Assembly: GCF_014204525.1 (NCBI RefSeq)
Contig: NZ_JACHLP010000005.1
Span: 421,277 to 485,276, forward strand
Length of the DNA stretch: 64,000 nt
From: Roseateles oligotrophus
GTDB taxonomy: Bacteria > Pseudomonadota > Gammaproteobacteria > Burkholderiales > Burkholderiaceae_C
Reading direction: 5' to 3'
The position numbers were made by a program, and so were the translations under genes. Positions 34,928-43,973 of the stretch are shown in pieces. Within the stretch, counting starts at the first letter, position 1. The number at the start of each line of letters is the position of its first letter. The notes beneath the pieces are model-generated. The model was not told the origin of the DNA. It worked only from the letters and a program-made list of their open reading frames with translations, and ran no database searches.

Positions 34928-34970
34928 GGGTATGGTACCCGATTTCCTCCAAAGGTAGGGTACCGTACCC
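34928..34970. promoter_or_regulatory. Twin operators GGGTA-N3-TACCC
   Basis: GGGTATGGTACCC (34928-34940) and GGGTACCGTACCC (34958-34970) are two copies of one palindrome, centres 30 bp apart, about three helical turns. They lie between the DUF1173 gene and the regulator gene. Same-face spacing suggests cooperative binding by the HTH regulator. Confidence 0.7.
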
Positions 34971-35000
34971 GAACTTTTCCTCCCTCGGAGGACACCGTGT

Positions 35001-36206
35001 TCAGCACACCGCACAAGCAGGCAATGTCGGCATCGGCTGATCGGTCCACCAGGTCCAGAGCGGCGGCGATATCCGCGCAATCACCTGCATTTTGGCCGCA
35101 CGTTCCTTTGCCTCGGCGAACGCGCTGACCACGTGAAGGGCGACTGGCTCGGCGCCGGTGTCAGTCAGCAGTGCGTTCGGAAATCCCGCCGTGCTCTTCG
35201 CGTCGTAGCGCAAGGGCTTGATGAAACGCCGCTGTTGTTCCACCAGGGCGTGGATGAGTTCAATCTCGTGCGCGCCCTCCACCGGAATCCAGTGTTCGGT
35301 CGTCAACATCAAGCTCAACGCGTCCACTTCATAGACGTGCTCACGCTTGGCGCGAATCAAGGCCGTCAACACCAGGCGCGGCCGGTAGGCCGCATCGGCG
35401 TCCTGAACCTCGAAGTAGGCCGCATAGGTCCTGCGCGCTCGTTCCCAGGTCTTGTCAGCGATGAGCAGCGGCGCATCGGGCATGTGCTTGATCCACAAGC
35501 GGCGCCCAAACGCCGTCGCCTCGCAGGTCTTGAACTCACCCAGAACCACCGCCAGCGGCGACTGACCGTCACGTGGTTGCAGGATCGCGAGCTTGTCGCG
35601 GCGGCGCTGGGCGGCCGCAGCTTTCGAAGCCTCGCTGAAGGGCTCGGGGACATGGAGGCGTTGAGCCAGTGGCTGTCCCTTGACGATCATCTCCGCCGCG
35701 GCCTCCAGCAAGTGCTTGCAGATGACACCCTGGTTGCGCTTGCCCGCCATGGCGGGCAACCAGCGATTGAAGCCCGCCCGTTCGAAAAGGAAGTGCGTCA
35801 AGGCGCGCAGGCTCATCCGGCGACGCGGGACGTTGATCTCACCCGGATCATGGGGCTCGCCCGGCGCGACACCCCGGCCGAGGACGCGCACCCACGGAAA
35901 ATCCACGCGCAACTCGACGCTGCCCGCCAGGGTCTCGATGATGGCCTCCCCCATCAGTTCGCCGAGCCCGGACTGCTGGGCATCCGGCTCATAGGACGGG
36001 CACTGCGGATGATGCTGCCCACCAGTGCCCGGCATGCGCTTGACGACGTACTGCCGGTGGCGCGCCACGTACATCTCGACTCCGTCAGGCACGCACAGGC
36101 AACGCGGCCGATCCACCCCCTCGCGCACGCGCGCCAGAACCTCCTGCAAGCGAGGATCCAGAGCGTCATACACCTGTCCGGCGATGGAATAGCGCTGAGC
36201 GTCCAT
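35001..36206 (-). CDS. DUF1173-family protein of integrative elements
   Basis: 401 aa, MDAQRYSIAGQVYDALDPRL onward, matching the opening of the DUF1173 proteins found in integrative and conjugative elements. CLCVPDGVEMYVA and HHPQCPSYEP hold Cys and His that may bind zinc. The start at 36206 is preferred over an upstream in-frame codon. The function is unknown. It is a marker that this segment belongs to a mobile element. Confidence 0.75.
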   Translation of the reverse strand: MDAQRYSIAGQVYDALDPRLQEVLARVREGVDRPRCLCVPDGVEMYVARHRQYVVKRMPGTGGQHHPQCPSYEPDAQQSGLGELMGEAIIETLAGSVELRVDFPWVRVLGRGVAPGEPHDPGEINVPRRRMSLRALTHFLFERAGFNRWLPAMAGKRNQGVICKHLLEAAAEMIVKGQPLAQRLHVPEPFSEASKAAAAQRRRDKLAILQPRDGQSPLAVVLGEFKTCEATAFGRRLWIKHMPDAPLLIADKTWERARRTYAAYFEVQDADAAYRPRLVLTALIRAKREHVYEVDALSLMLTTEHWIPVEGAHEIELIHALVEQQRRFIKPLRYDAKSTAGFPNALLTDTGAEPVALHVVSAFAEAKERAAKMQVIARISPPLWTWWTDQPMPTLPACAVC

Positions 36207-36364
36207 GGAGGTCTCGAAAAGCCCATCGTGCTGGCGGCTAGACCGGAACGCCATCCAAAATCACCGCCCAATCGGCCCGATTTCGATGTCGGCCTCCATG
36301 TGCTCGGTGCAACCAGATGAAGGTCGACGGAGTCGAATACCATGTAGCAAGTCGAGGGTTCACC

Positions 36365-36865
36365 ATGACCATCAGAACGTTCCGTGCGCTGTGCTGTGTC
36401 GCAGCCATGTCGGCGCCCGTGCTGCATGCTGCAGCCGACGTCGCGGTGCAATTCATCCATCCCGAGCACTATGCCGACGCGGGCGACTACGGCGTGCGCT
36501 CCCAGCGCAACCTCGAGTCCATCAAGCGGCACCTGCAGGCCCTGGGAGATCGCTGCCTGCCGGCGGGCCATACGCTGGACATCCGAATCATCGACCTCGA
36601 CCTGGCGGGCCGACACGAGTGGTGGCGCCCTGGCACGTACGATGTGCGCATCATGCGCGGTGTCACGTGGCCGCGGGCGGACCTCGAGTACCTCTGGAAG
36701 GACGCACAGGGCAAGGTACTCGCCGAACGGCAGGAGCGTGTTTCGGACATGGACTACCTGTCTCGCAGTGCGTTTGTCCGCTCCGACGGCGATCCGCTGG
36801 TGTACGACAAGGCCATGCTCACCGAGTGGTTCGAGCGGCGATTCTGTCCGCAACACCGTGGCTGA
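36365..36865 (+). CDS. DUF3016 periplasmic protein
   Basis: 166 aa. Signal peptide (CCVAAMSAPVLHAAA), then VAVQFIHPEHYADAGDYG and a region ending WFERRFCP, as in DUF3016 proteins. Function unknown. The start ATG at 36365 is the one that keeps the signal peptide at the N-terminus. Confidence 0.8.
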   Translation: MTIRTFRALCCVAAMSAPVLHAAADVAVQFIHPEHYADAGDYGVRSQRNLESIKRHLQALGDRCLPAGHTLDIRIIDLDLAGRHEWWRPGTYDVRIMRGVTWPRADLEYLWKDAQGKVLAERQERVSDMDYLSRSAFVRSDGDPLVYDKAMLTEWFERRFCPQHRG

Positions 36866-36941
36866 GCACCCGCGAAAAGGCACGGTCAGACGGCCCGCCC
36901 ATCCAGGCGAACCCGAGCCTTGTTGAGCCGGCGAGAAGCGC

Positions 36942-38042
36942 CTACATCGGGTTGAACTCCACGCGCCGAAGGACTGGCGCACAGCCCGCCAACGCCTCGT
37001 CCAACGTCAGCACCTCCTCGATGTGATGGGCGCCCGGTGCCAGACGGCCAACCAGCAACGTGCGCGCCACCCAGACTGCCACTGCAGCCGTGCATGCCGC
37101 CTCCCCATCCCCGGCAACGACCCAACTCGCGCGATCGCCAGACTGGCTGAGGGCATCGACCTGGACCATGAATCCATTTCCGCCGATCGGCGCATGGGCC
37201 GCTGTCCATGCCAGCGACTTCGCCAAACCGTCCGGCGGCAGCCACTGCCGGACGCGCCAGCGCGCCATCCAGGCAAATGCCTGTGTCACCAGCCGCGAAT
37301 CGAAACACAGCCAGGTGGCCGCCGACTGCAGCGCCAGGGTACGCGGCAACGTGTGCTGCTCCGAGAAGTCGAAGCGGTAGGCGGTTCTTCGGCCGTAGGG
37401 CTCCGCGAGCCGCACCGGCCGCGACTCGCCAAAGGCGCGAACCTCCCTTGCCCCGGCAGGGGTCTGCAGCGTGAACGTGGCACCCAAACGGTCCAGCGTC
37501 CAGCGGATGGCAGCCAGTCCATGGACCTCACCTGCGCCCAGCAGCACCGTGATGTCGGCATGCTGCAGCGGCCCCAGTTGATCGCAGGCCTTGCGCACCA
37601 GCAAATTGGTGAGCCCCGGCGCGACGCCGACGCTCAGGACCGCGCTGGAACGCTGACTTTCACCTGACGCCCATCGGGTCCGCACAGCGTCCAACACCGA
37701 GGCCGTGGCCGAGACGTCGACGTAGTGAATGCCCGCGGCCTGGCACTGCAGGGCAATCCACAGGCTCGCTTCCTCGACGCAGTTGACCACCACGGTGATC
37801 CGGTGCGGCAACTCCTCGATCACCGGGAGATACCCGTCACCCAAGGCAACCGCCGTCACCCGGGGGCCCTGGACCTGGCAGAACGCGCGAGCCCGCTCCA
37901 GGCTGCGCCCGGCAACCAGCACATGACAGGGACTGTCGCGCAAAAGGGCGCGGACGATGCCGCCTCCCACCGCACCATAGCCGCCGACAACCAGCACCGC
38001 CTGGTCGGCACTCACCATCGCCTCAGGTCTCGCGTTCGTCAT
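36942..38042 (-). CDS. Saccharopine dehydrogenase-like oxidoreductase
   Basis: 366 aa. The N-terminal Rossmann segment VLVVGGYGAVGGGIVRALL binds NAD(P), and HYVDVSATASV follows, as in saccharopine dehydrogenase-like proteins that handle amino-acid conjugates. It starts at the stop of the permease gene (4-bp overlap) and is last in the operon. With a methyltransferase and a receptor alongside, it could act in making or breaking an opine-like metallophore; no synthase such as CntL is seen nearby. Confidence 0.75.
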   Translation of the reverse strand: MTNARPEAMVSADQAVLVVGGYGAVGGGIVRALLRDSPCHVLVAGRSLERARAFCQVQGPRVTAVALGDGYLPVIEELPHRITVVVNCVEEASLWIALQCQAAGIHYVDVSATASVLDAVRTRWASGESQRSSAVLSVGVAPGLTNLLVRKACDQLGPLQHADITVLLGAGEVHGLAAIRWTLDRLGATFTLQTPAGAREVRAFGESRPVRLAEPYGRRTAYRFDFSEQHTLPRTLALQSAATWLCFDSRLVTQAFAWMARWRVRQWLPPDGLAKSLAWTAAHAPIGGNGFMVQVDALSQSGDRASWVVAGDGEAACTAAVAVWVARTLLVGRLAPGAHHIEEVLTLDEALAGCAPVLRRVEFNPM

Positions 38043-39319
38043 GGCGTGGGCTCCCCCCGCCGCAGACAGCGCCCGCCCAGCACCGTGCACAGGGCGAACG
38101 CCGCCAGTGTTCCCAACATCGCCGCGTCCCCAAAGCGGTCAAGCAGCAGGCCCGCCACAGGCGGCACCAGCACACGGCTCAGCGCGAACAGCCCGGCCTG
38201 CAGGCCGTAGTCGGCGGCCCGGCAGGCATCGCGGGAGAACTCCATCATCAAGGCGAAGGCGAGCGATGACGCCAGCCCCATCGCCAGGGCCAGCGCGGCG
38301 CTGCCCGCCAACAGCCCCCAACGCGCCTCCACCCCAAGCTGAAAACCCAGGACAGCGGCAAACACCCCGAGGGCCAGCACATTGGCCCACGCCGACCGCC
38401 ACGCCACCGCCATCAGGCGCTCGCGCCGCACCCAGCCTGCAGCCAGGCTGGCGCCTGCCCCCAGGGCCCCGCCCCCCACACCGGCGACCAGCGCCACCTG
38501 CGCGGCGGGCAGTCCGTGGTCCAGCAGCAGCGGCTTGAGGAACACCCAGGCGGCCGCAACAAAGGGAAACTGCCCGATCAGCAACAGCGTCCAGGCCGGC
38601 GCCCCCGGTTGCTGAAAAAAGCCTCTCCAGACACGCCAGGGCGCCTGCCGCGACACGACGGCCCCTGAAAACATCGCCTGTTGCAATGGAGCGGATCCGC
38701 GGCCCAGCACGGCGACGATCACCAAGGTGCTCAACACACCCATGGCCAGAATCAGGAAAGGAAGCGTCCAACCCCTGGCCTGCTGGACCAACAACATGAG
38801 CCCCCCGCCCACGACCGCGCCCGCAAACGTGGCCGCCGCGCGGATGCCGCCGGCCAGCGGCCTGGCCTGCGGTGGCAGCAGCCCGATGGCCAGTGCCTGC
38901 ACCGGGATGTCGGCCCAGGTGGACAGCAGGGCCGCCAGCAAGGCCAGCGCAAAGAGCATGCCCTTGCCGGCACCCTCACCCACTGCCGCCAGAGCCAGCA
39001 GGCACAGCGCAAAGCCGCCGCCCGTCAGCCACGCCCAGCGCTGCGCGGCCAAGACCCTGGACGACGGGCTGAACGCCGGATCCGGCAACACGGCAGAGCG
39101 CCGCTGCAACGGCCAGCGTTCCACCGGAATCGCCAGCAGCGCCTTGAAGACCGCAGGCAGGCCGGCAAGTTGAAAGACGCCGATCTCCGTGCCCGACCAC
39201 CCTTGTTGCCGCATGACCAGCGGCAGCCCCAGCCAGAGGTAGATGGCCGGGGCCGTCAACGCGAAGTTCACCCAGCCGAACAGCAGCTGCTGGACGCCGG
39301 GACGCAGCGCGCCGTTCAT
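38039..39319 (-). CDS. RhtX/FptX-like permease of the second island (MFS)
   Basis: 426 aa, about 12 membrane segments. STWADIPVQALAIGLLPPQA occupies the position of the DVATD signature in the RhtX/FptX branch, and FGWVNFALTAPAIYLWLGLPLV is the typical first helix. Overlaps the methyltransferase gene and the dehydrogenase gene by 4 bp. Likely inner membrane transport of the ligand brought in by the receptor at 40406. Confidence 0.72.
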   Translation of the reverse strand: MNGALRPGVQQLLFGWVNFALTAPAIYLWLGLPLVMRQQGWSGTEIGVFQLAGLPAVFKALLAIPVERWPLQRRSAVLPDPAFSPSSRVLAAQRWAWLTGGGFALCLLALAAVGEGAGKGMLFALALLAALLSTWADIPVQALAIGLLPPQARPLAGGIRAAATFAGAVVGGGLMLLVQQARGWTLPFLILAMGVLSTLVIVAVLGRGSAPLQQAMFSGAVVSRQAPWRVWRGFFQQPGAPAWTLLLIGQFPFVAAAWVFLKPLLLDHGLPAAQVALVAGVGGGALGAGASLAAGWVRRERLMAVAWRSAWANVLALGVFAAVLGFQLGVEARWGLLAGSAALALAMGLASSLAFALMMEFSRDACRAADYGLQAGLFALSRVLVPPVAGLLLDRFGDAAMLGTLAAFALCTVLGGRCLRRGEPTP

Positions 39320-40386
39320 GGCACGTCCCGCCGCGCCACGACGACCTGCTGCACCGCCATCGGGAACTGGCCGCAGGCGAACTGCTCGATGCGCACGAAG
39401 CCGGCACGCGCCATGGCCGCAGCCAGTTCCCCCTCATGGGTCACGTGCCGCCCGAGCATGCGCAGCGGCAGGTACCACGGCACCACGCTGCATGCCTCAC
39501 CCTGCTCCCTGGGCAGTTCCGCGTGCACCGCCACCAGCACGCCACCCGGCCGCAGGGCGGCGAGGATCTTGCGCAGGGCGGCTTCGATGTCCGGCACGAA
39601 GTGCAGCACCGACGAACACCAGATCAGGTCGTGGTCCGACCCGATGTCGTCCGTGGCCAGGCTGCCGCCCCGCGTGGACAGGCGGGCGCCGAGCCCCCGC
39701 GCCAGGATGTTCTCGGCCGCCACTTCGACCGTCTCGGGGAAGTCGAACACGACGCCCTGAAGCTGGGGGCGCTGCTGGGCCAGCGCGATGGCCACCAGGC
39801 CCGGGCCGCCCCCCAGGTCCAGCAGCCGCTGCGCCTGCTGGAACTCCGGCAGGCGCCTCATCACCTCGACGGCGGCCGGCGCGGTCACCGCACGCTGCTC
39901 CTGCGCGATCTGCACCCGCGCCGCGGCCGCCCACTGCGCTGCGCCACCGGAGGGGCCGTGGTCAGCCGAAAGCGGGGGCTTCGACACGCCCGGACCATGG
40001 CGGACATGCTCCCCCAGGCTGTCGACGAACCCGCGCATGGACCGCAGCCGGAACAACCAGGCCTTGGCGCAGGACAGCTCGGCCCCCTGCGTGAGGTAGG
40101 CGCGCGCACCTGCGTCGAGACGATAGATCCCGTCGGCGTCGGCATCGCCGTCATGGCGGCCATGGCCCTGGCGCTCCAGCACACCCATGCTCCACAGCAG
40201 CTCCAGCAGATGGGCGGTGCCGACGGGGTGCAGTTGCAGGCGCTGTGCCAGCGCCGCGGCGCCGGCCGGCTCGACGAGCGCATCCAGCACGCCGAGTTCG
40301 ACGGCAAGCCGCAGGCCCTCGGCCTGCACGGGCGCGGCCGCCAGATCCCACCAGCGGCGCAACTCATGTGTTTGTTCGAGATTCAT
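39316..40386 (-). CDS. O-methyltransferase-like protein (hydroxyindole/ASMT family)
   Basis: 356 aa. An N-terminal winged-helix dimerisation domain (LGVLDALVEPAGAAALAQRL) precedes a class I fold with LLDLGGGPGLVAI as motif I and VVFDFPETVEVA following, the layout of acetylserotonin/hydroxyneurosporene O-methyltransferases. It could methylate a phenolic or hydroxylated small molecule. It lies 19 bp after the receptor gene. Confidence 0.78.
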   Translation of the reverse strand: MNLEQTHELRRWWDLAAAPVQAEGLRLAVELGVLDALVEPAGAAALAQRLQLHPVGTAHLLELLWSMGVLERQGHGRHDGDADADGIYRLDAGARAYLTQGAELSCAKAWLFRLRSMRGFVDSLGEHVRHGPGVSKPPLSADHGPSGGAAQWAAAARVQIAQEQRAVTAPAAVEVMRRLPEFQQAQRLLDLGGGPGLVAIALAQQRPQLQGVVFDFPETVEVAAENILARGLGARLSTRGGSLATDDIGSDHDLIWCSSVLHFVPDIEAALRKILAALRPGGVLVAVHAELPREQGEACSVVPWYLPLRMLGRHVTHEGELAAAMARAGFVRIEQFACGQFPMAVQQVVVARRDVP

Positions 40387-40405
40387 GGCGTCGGCGTCCT
40401 GTCGA

Positions 40406-42427
40406 TCAGAGACGGAAGCTCAGGCGCAGCCCGGCTTCGCGAGGTGGGCTGTAGATCGTGATCGTGCTGGCGGGAAAGCCGATCACGTCATAGTGCTTGT
40501 TGGCAGCGTTGTTGACGTAGGCCGTCAGTTCGGTGCGGCCCCACGCATAACCAGCCGACAGGTTGATGACGGCATAGCCCGACCGCTTGTTCGCCGCCGT
40601 GTTGGCCGCATCGACGTAGACCTTGCCGGCACCGACCGCCTGGGCCTGCGCAAACCAGCCCGTGGGCGCGTCGTAGCGCACGCCGAGATGGCCGTTGATG
40701 TCGGGCGCAAAGGGGTTGCGCTTGCCGGTGTGGTCGTTGGCGCCGTCACGAAACTCGCGGAAACGCGTGTGGTTGAGCCCGAACCCCGTCTGCACCTGCC
40801 AGCCGGTGCCGATCAGCCAGCGCAGTTCGGCCTCGGCGCCGGTCGAGCGGGCCGACGCCGCGTTGGTCATGAACACCTGCCCGGCGGCCGAGCCCATCTG
40901 CTGCACCTGCATGTCGTCGATGTCCATGCGGTAGACGGCCGCGCTGTAGCGCAGGCGGCGGTTCAAGAGGTGGCCCTTGGCGCCCAGCTCGAAGGCGCGC
41001 ACCTTCTCGGGCTCGTAGCGGCGATGCGTTTCCGGCGCGAAGGTGTTGAATCCCCCCGCACGGAAGCCGTCGGACACGCTGGCGTAGAGCTGCGCCGCAG
41101 GCTGCCATTGGTATTGCAGCGCGAGCTTGGGGCTGGCATGGGTCCAGCTGCGCGACTGCTCGCTGCCGCCGGCCAGTGCAAAGCGCATCTCGTCGCGTTC
41201 GACGCGCAGGCCGGCCTGGATGGACCAAAGTGCCGACCCAAACGCCGACCCCAGCACCGTCAGCGGCACGTCCCAGTGGGTGAACGCGGCCGTGGAATTC
41301 CCTTGCTGCGTCGAGCGCGTGCGCGCCAGCGCAAACGGCGTCTTCTGCTCGAAGTTCAAGGCGTTGTCTTCGCGGTCGAGATAGACACCGGCGACCCAGC
41401 GCGCCTCGCCGGCCTTGCCCTCCAGGCGCAGCTCCTGCGACACGGTCTTGAAGTGGTAGTCGCGCCCCAGGTGCACGAGGTCGGCCGGCTGGAAATCGGT
41501 ATCCTGAAGAATGCGGTCGAAGTACTCGTTGCGCGCCGTGATCGAGCGCAGGCGCAGGTCGTCGGCCAGTTCATGGGAGACATCCAGCGACGCCGAACGG
41601 GCCTTGGATCGGTTCCAGCTCTCGGTGCCGGAACGCACGGTCTCGCGTGGACCTCCCGTCGGCCCCCACAGGGAGCCGCCGTCGTCGTGCTCGCGCTGGT
41701 TCAGCCGCAGCGTGGCATCGGTGCGGGCACTCGGCGTCCAGCGCAGGGCCACACGGCCGCCCTTGCGCTGCCGGTCGTCCTCCTTGCGGCCGGTGGTGGT
41801 GTTGTCGATGAACCCGTCCTGCCGGGCGAATTCGCCGGCCACGCCCAGGAAGAGCGTGTTGTCCACCAGGGCCCGGCTCGCATCGAAGCGCAGTGCCTGC
41901 TTGTTGCGGCTGCCCAGGTCGAGCGAGACGGCGGCGTACGGTTCATTGCCCGGGCGGCGGGTGACGATGTTCACCACACCGGCCTCGGCATTGCGTCCAT
42001 AAAGGGTGGATTGCGGGCCGCGCAGCACCTCCACGCGTTCCACCCCCAGCAAGGCATCGTCGAAGCCCAGCCCGCGCAGCGTCGCCACGCCATCCACCAC
42101 CAGCGCCGTCGAAGACGAGAACGACGTGACGTTGGCCGACAGCCCCCGCATCACCGGCGGCTGCGCGCCCGACTGCCCAAAGGTCTGGAACACGAAACCC
42201 GGCGTCATCGCTGCCACGCCCTCCAGGCCACGCACACCGTCGACTTCGAGCTGCTCGCCATCGAAGACGGTCACGCTGGCGGGCACACGCTCAAGCGCTT
42301 GGGCCTGTTTGTTCGCTGTGACCGTGACGGCCGGCAGCATAGGCTCCTGGGTCTGCTGGGCCAGCGCCGACAGGGCGGTTGCCAGCATCGGCAACACCCC
42401 GATTGCCCGCAAGGGAGGAATGGGCAT
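40406..42427 (-). CDS. TonB-dependent receptor of the second island
   Basis: 673 aa. Signal peptide (VLPMLATALSALA), then the TonB box region (LPAVTVTANKQAQ) and a plug with VERVEVLRGPQSTLYGRNAE, then a beta-barrel ending LRLSFRL. No STN domain, unlike the other two receptors here, so it transports without FecR-type signalling. AAGGAGAA precedes the ATG at 42427. The Fur box upstream and the adjacent AraC regulator point to iron-regulated uptake. Confidence 0.88.
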   Translation of the reverse strand: MPIPPLRAIGVLPMLATALSALAQQTQEPMLPAVTVTANKQAQALERVPASVTVFDGEQLEVDGVRGLEGVAAMTPGFVFQTFGQSGAQPPVMRGLSANVTSFSSSTALVVDGVATLRGLGFDDALLGVERVEVLRGPQSTLYGRNAEAGVVNIVTRRPGNEPYAAVSLDLGSRNKQALRFDASRALVDNTLFLGVAGEFARQDGFIDNTTTGRKEDDRQRKGGRVALRWTPSARTDATLRLNQREHDDGGSLWGPTGGPRETVRSGTESWNRSKARSASLDVSHELADDLRLRSITARNEYFDRILQDTDFQPADLVHLGRDYHFKTVSQELRLEGKAGEARWVAGVYLDREDNALNFEQKTPFALARTRSTQQGNSTAAFTHWDVPLTVLGSAFGSALWSIQAGLRVERDEMRFALAGGSEQSRSWTHASPKLALQYQWQPAAQLYASVSDGFRAGGFNTFAPETHRRYEPEKVRAFELGAKGHLLNRRLRYSAAVYRMDIDDMQVQQMGSAAGQVFMTNAASARSTGAEAELRWLIGTGWQVQTGFGLNHTRFREFRDGANDHTGKRNPFAPDINGHLGVRYDAPTGWFAQAQAVGAGKVYVDAANTAANKRSGYAVINLSAGYAWGRTELTAYVNNAANKHYDVIGFPASTITIYSPPREAGLRLSFRL

Positions 42428-42471
42428 GGATCGTTCTCCTTGAGTATCAGATGACATCCATGCTAAGAAAG

Positions 42472-42490
42472 AATGAGAATTGTTCTCACA
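42472..42490. promoter_or_regulatory. Fur box between AraC gene and receptor
   Basis: TGAGAAT-T-GTTCTCA (42474-42488) matches the Fur 7-1-7 consensus at 11 of 14 arm positions. It is placed to control both the receptor operon (minus) and the AraC gene (plus). Confidence 0.75.
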
Positions 42491-42520
42491 GTATTTCGGT
42501 AGCAATCGGGAGGGTTTCGT

Positions 42521-43450
42521 ATGCAAACGGGAGCGAGGCTGGGCACGAGGGTTGAAGAGGTGCGCGCCGTGGGGACGACAGGCCGCCTTCCTGTCTCTGG
42601 CCACGGCTGCTGGATTGAACGCGCCGCGCTGGACGACGGGCTGACGGTGGTTCGCTCGCACTATCAACCGGCGCGGGACCTCGCCGAGGCATCCACCCAG
42701 AGCGACACGGGGCCGACGCTGGTGATCACCTACGGCCTGTCCGGCGAGTCCGGCTTCGTGGCCGAGGACGGCTCCAGCCTGCGCTTCGGTGCCGGACGCA
42801 CCACCCTCGCGGCCTTTGCGCACACGCGCGGCGAGCGGCACTTCCGCGCGGAGACGTCCGTTCGCCAGCTCAGGCTGGTGCTCAACGGCAACGCGCTGTC
42901 GCGCTATCTGGGTGAAGCGGCCGCTGCCCGCCTGGCCAGTCGCAGGGGAATCCGCCTGCTGGGTGAACACGCGACGACGGCCTGGTGCCGCACCCTGCTC
43001 CATCCCCTGCTGTCGCCCGAGGTGGCAACGCCCGTGGATCGGCACATCGCTGCGCTGACCCTGGCGGCCGAACACCTGCGCCTGCTCATGCCGGCGCAGG
43101 TGCCGAGCGCCTCATCCCTGCGCCTGAGCGCGGCCGACGTGGAAAAACTCGCCCGAGCCCGCGATCTGATGCACACCCAGATGGATCGCGCACTGACGAT
43201 TCCGTACCTCAGCGCCACCGTCGGGCTCAACGAATGTAAATTCAAGCAGGGGTTTCGTGAGCTTTACGGCACCACGCCGCACCAGTTCCTGCTCGATCTG
43301 CGCATGCGGCGCGCACGTGCATTGCTGCAGTCCGGATGTCAGGTGGCTCAGGCGGCCTACGCGGTCGGGTACCGGCACCCGGCCAGCTTCAGCGCGGCCT
43401 TCAGCCGCTACTTCGGGCAGGTGCCCAAGTCGCTGAACACACCGGTCTGA
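42521..43450 (+). CDS. AraC-family regulator of the second island
   Basis: 309 aa. The C-terminal double HTH includes TVGLNECKFKQGFRELYGTT and AAYAVGYRHPASFSAAFSRY. The N-terminal domain resembles PchR-type sensor domains. Starts after GAGGG. Divergent from the receptor operon across the Fur box; likely activates it when the ligand is bound. Confidence 0.85.
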   Translation: MQTGARLGTRVEEVRAVGTTGRLPVSGHGCWIERAALDDGLTVVRSHYQPARDLAEASTQSDTGPTLVITYGLSGESGFVAEDGSSLRFGAGRTTLAAFAHTRGERHFRAETSVRQLRLVLNGNALSRYLGEAAAARLASRRGIRLLGEHATTAWCRTLLHPLLSPEVATPVDRHIAALTLAAEHLRLLMPAQVPSASSLRLSAADVEKLARARDLMHTQMDRALTIPYLSATVGLNECKFKQGFRELYGTTPHQFLLDLRMRRARALLQSGCQVAQAAYAVGYRHPASFSAAFSRYFGQVPKSLNTPV

Positions 43451-43466
43451 CGGCACACGTCCGGCA

Positions 43467-43898
43467 CTACGGGGAGCGCACCCTCGTCTTCCTTCTCGGG
43501 CCGAGCGCACCGGATGCAGCCGCCTGCAGGATGCGGCGGAAGGTGGGACATTCCATATGGGACGGCGCCGGACAGACGGCTGCATGGCGCAGTCCGTCGC
43601 GCATGGCGCTCAGTTGGCGGATCGTCCGGTCCAGCTCGTCCGCCTTGGCCGTGAGCATCTGCCGGTCGATGCTGGGCTGGCCGTCCGGCGAGAACATGCG
43701 CGCGATGTCGTCGAGCGAAAAGCCGGCGGCACGCCCCAAGGCGATCAACGCCAGCCGCTCCAGCACGCTCGCGCCGAAAAGACGATGCAGTCCGCGTCGG
43801 CCGATCGAGGCGATCAGCCCCTTTTCTTCGTAGAAGCGCAGCGTCGACGCGGGGACGCCAGCGCGCCGCGCCACCTCGGTGATGTCCAGGCTTTCCAT
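43467..43898 (-). CDS. MerR-family regulator
   Basis: 143 aa. The N-terminal HTH (EVARRAGVPASTLRFYEEKG) is the MerR signature. Cysteines at ECPTF and AVCPAP near the C-terminus could bind a ligand or metal, but no full CxxC pattern is present. Divergent from the methyltransferase gene at 43974; the shared intergenic region has MerR/SoxR-like half-sites. Confidence 0.85.
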   Translation of the reverse strand: MESLDITEVARRAGVPASTLRFYEEKGLIASIGRRGLHRLFGASVLERLALIALGRAAGFSLDDIARMFSPDGQPSIDRQMLTAKADELDRTIRQLSAMRDGLRHAAVCPAPSHMECPTFRRILQAAASGALGPRRKTRVRSP

Positions 43899-43902
43899 CC
43901 TC

Positions 43903-43938
43903 TTGACCTCAAGTTGACTTCAAGTTGCACAGTATGAC
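43903..43938. promoter_or_regulatory. MerR-type operator candidate
   Basis: ACCTCAAGTTGACTTCAAG holds the left half of a SoxR-like box (ACCTCAAGTT), and TCAAGTTG recurs 11 bp apart. It lies between the MerR gene and the divergent methyltransferase gene. The second half-site is imperfect. Confidence 0.5.
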
Positions 43939-43973
43939 TCCCGCCTCATTCAGGCAAGCAAAAGGAGATCGAC

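Noticed and set aside
40187..42454. A 755-codon plus-strand frame opposite the second receptor
   Set aside because: The receptor on the minus strand has signal peptide, plug and barrel signatures; the opposite frame is a GC-bias shadow.
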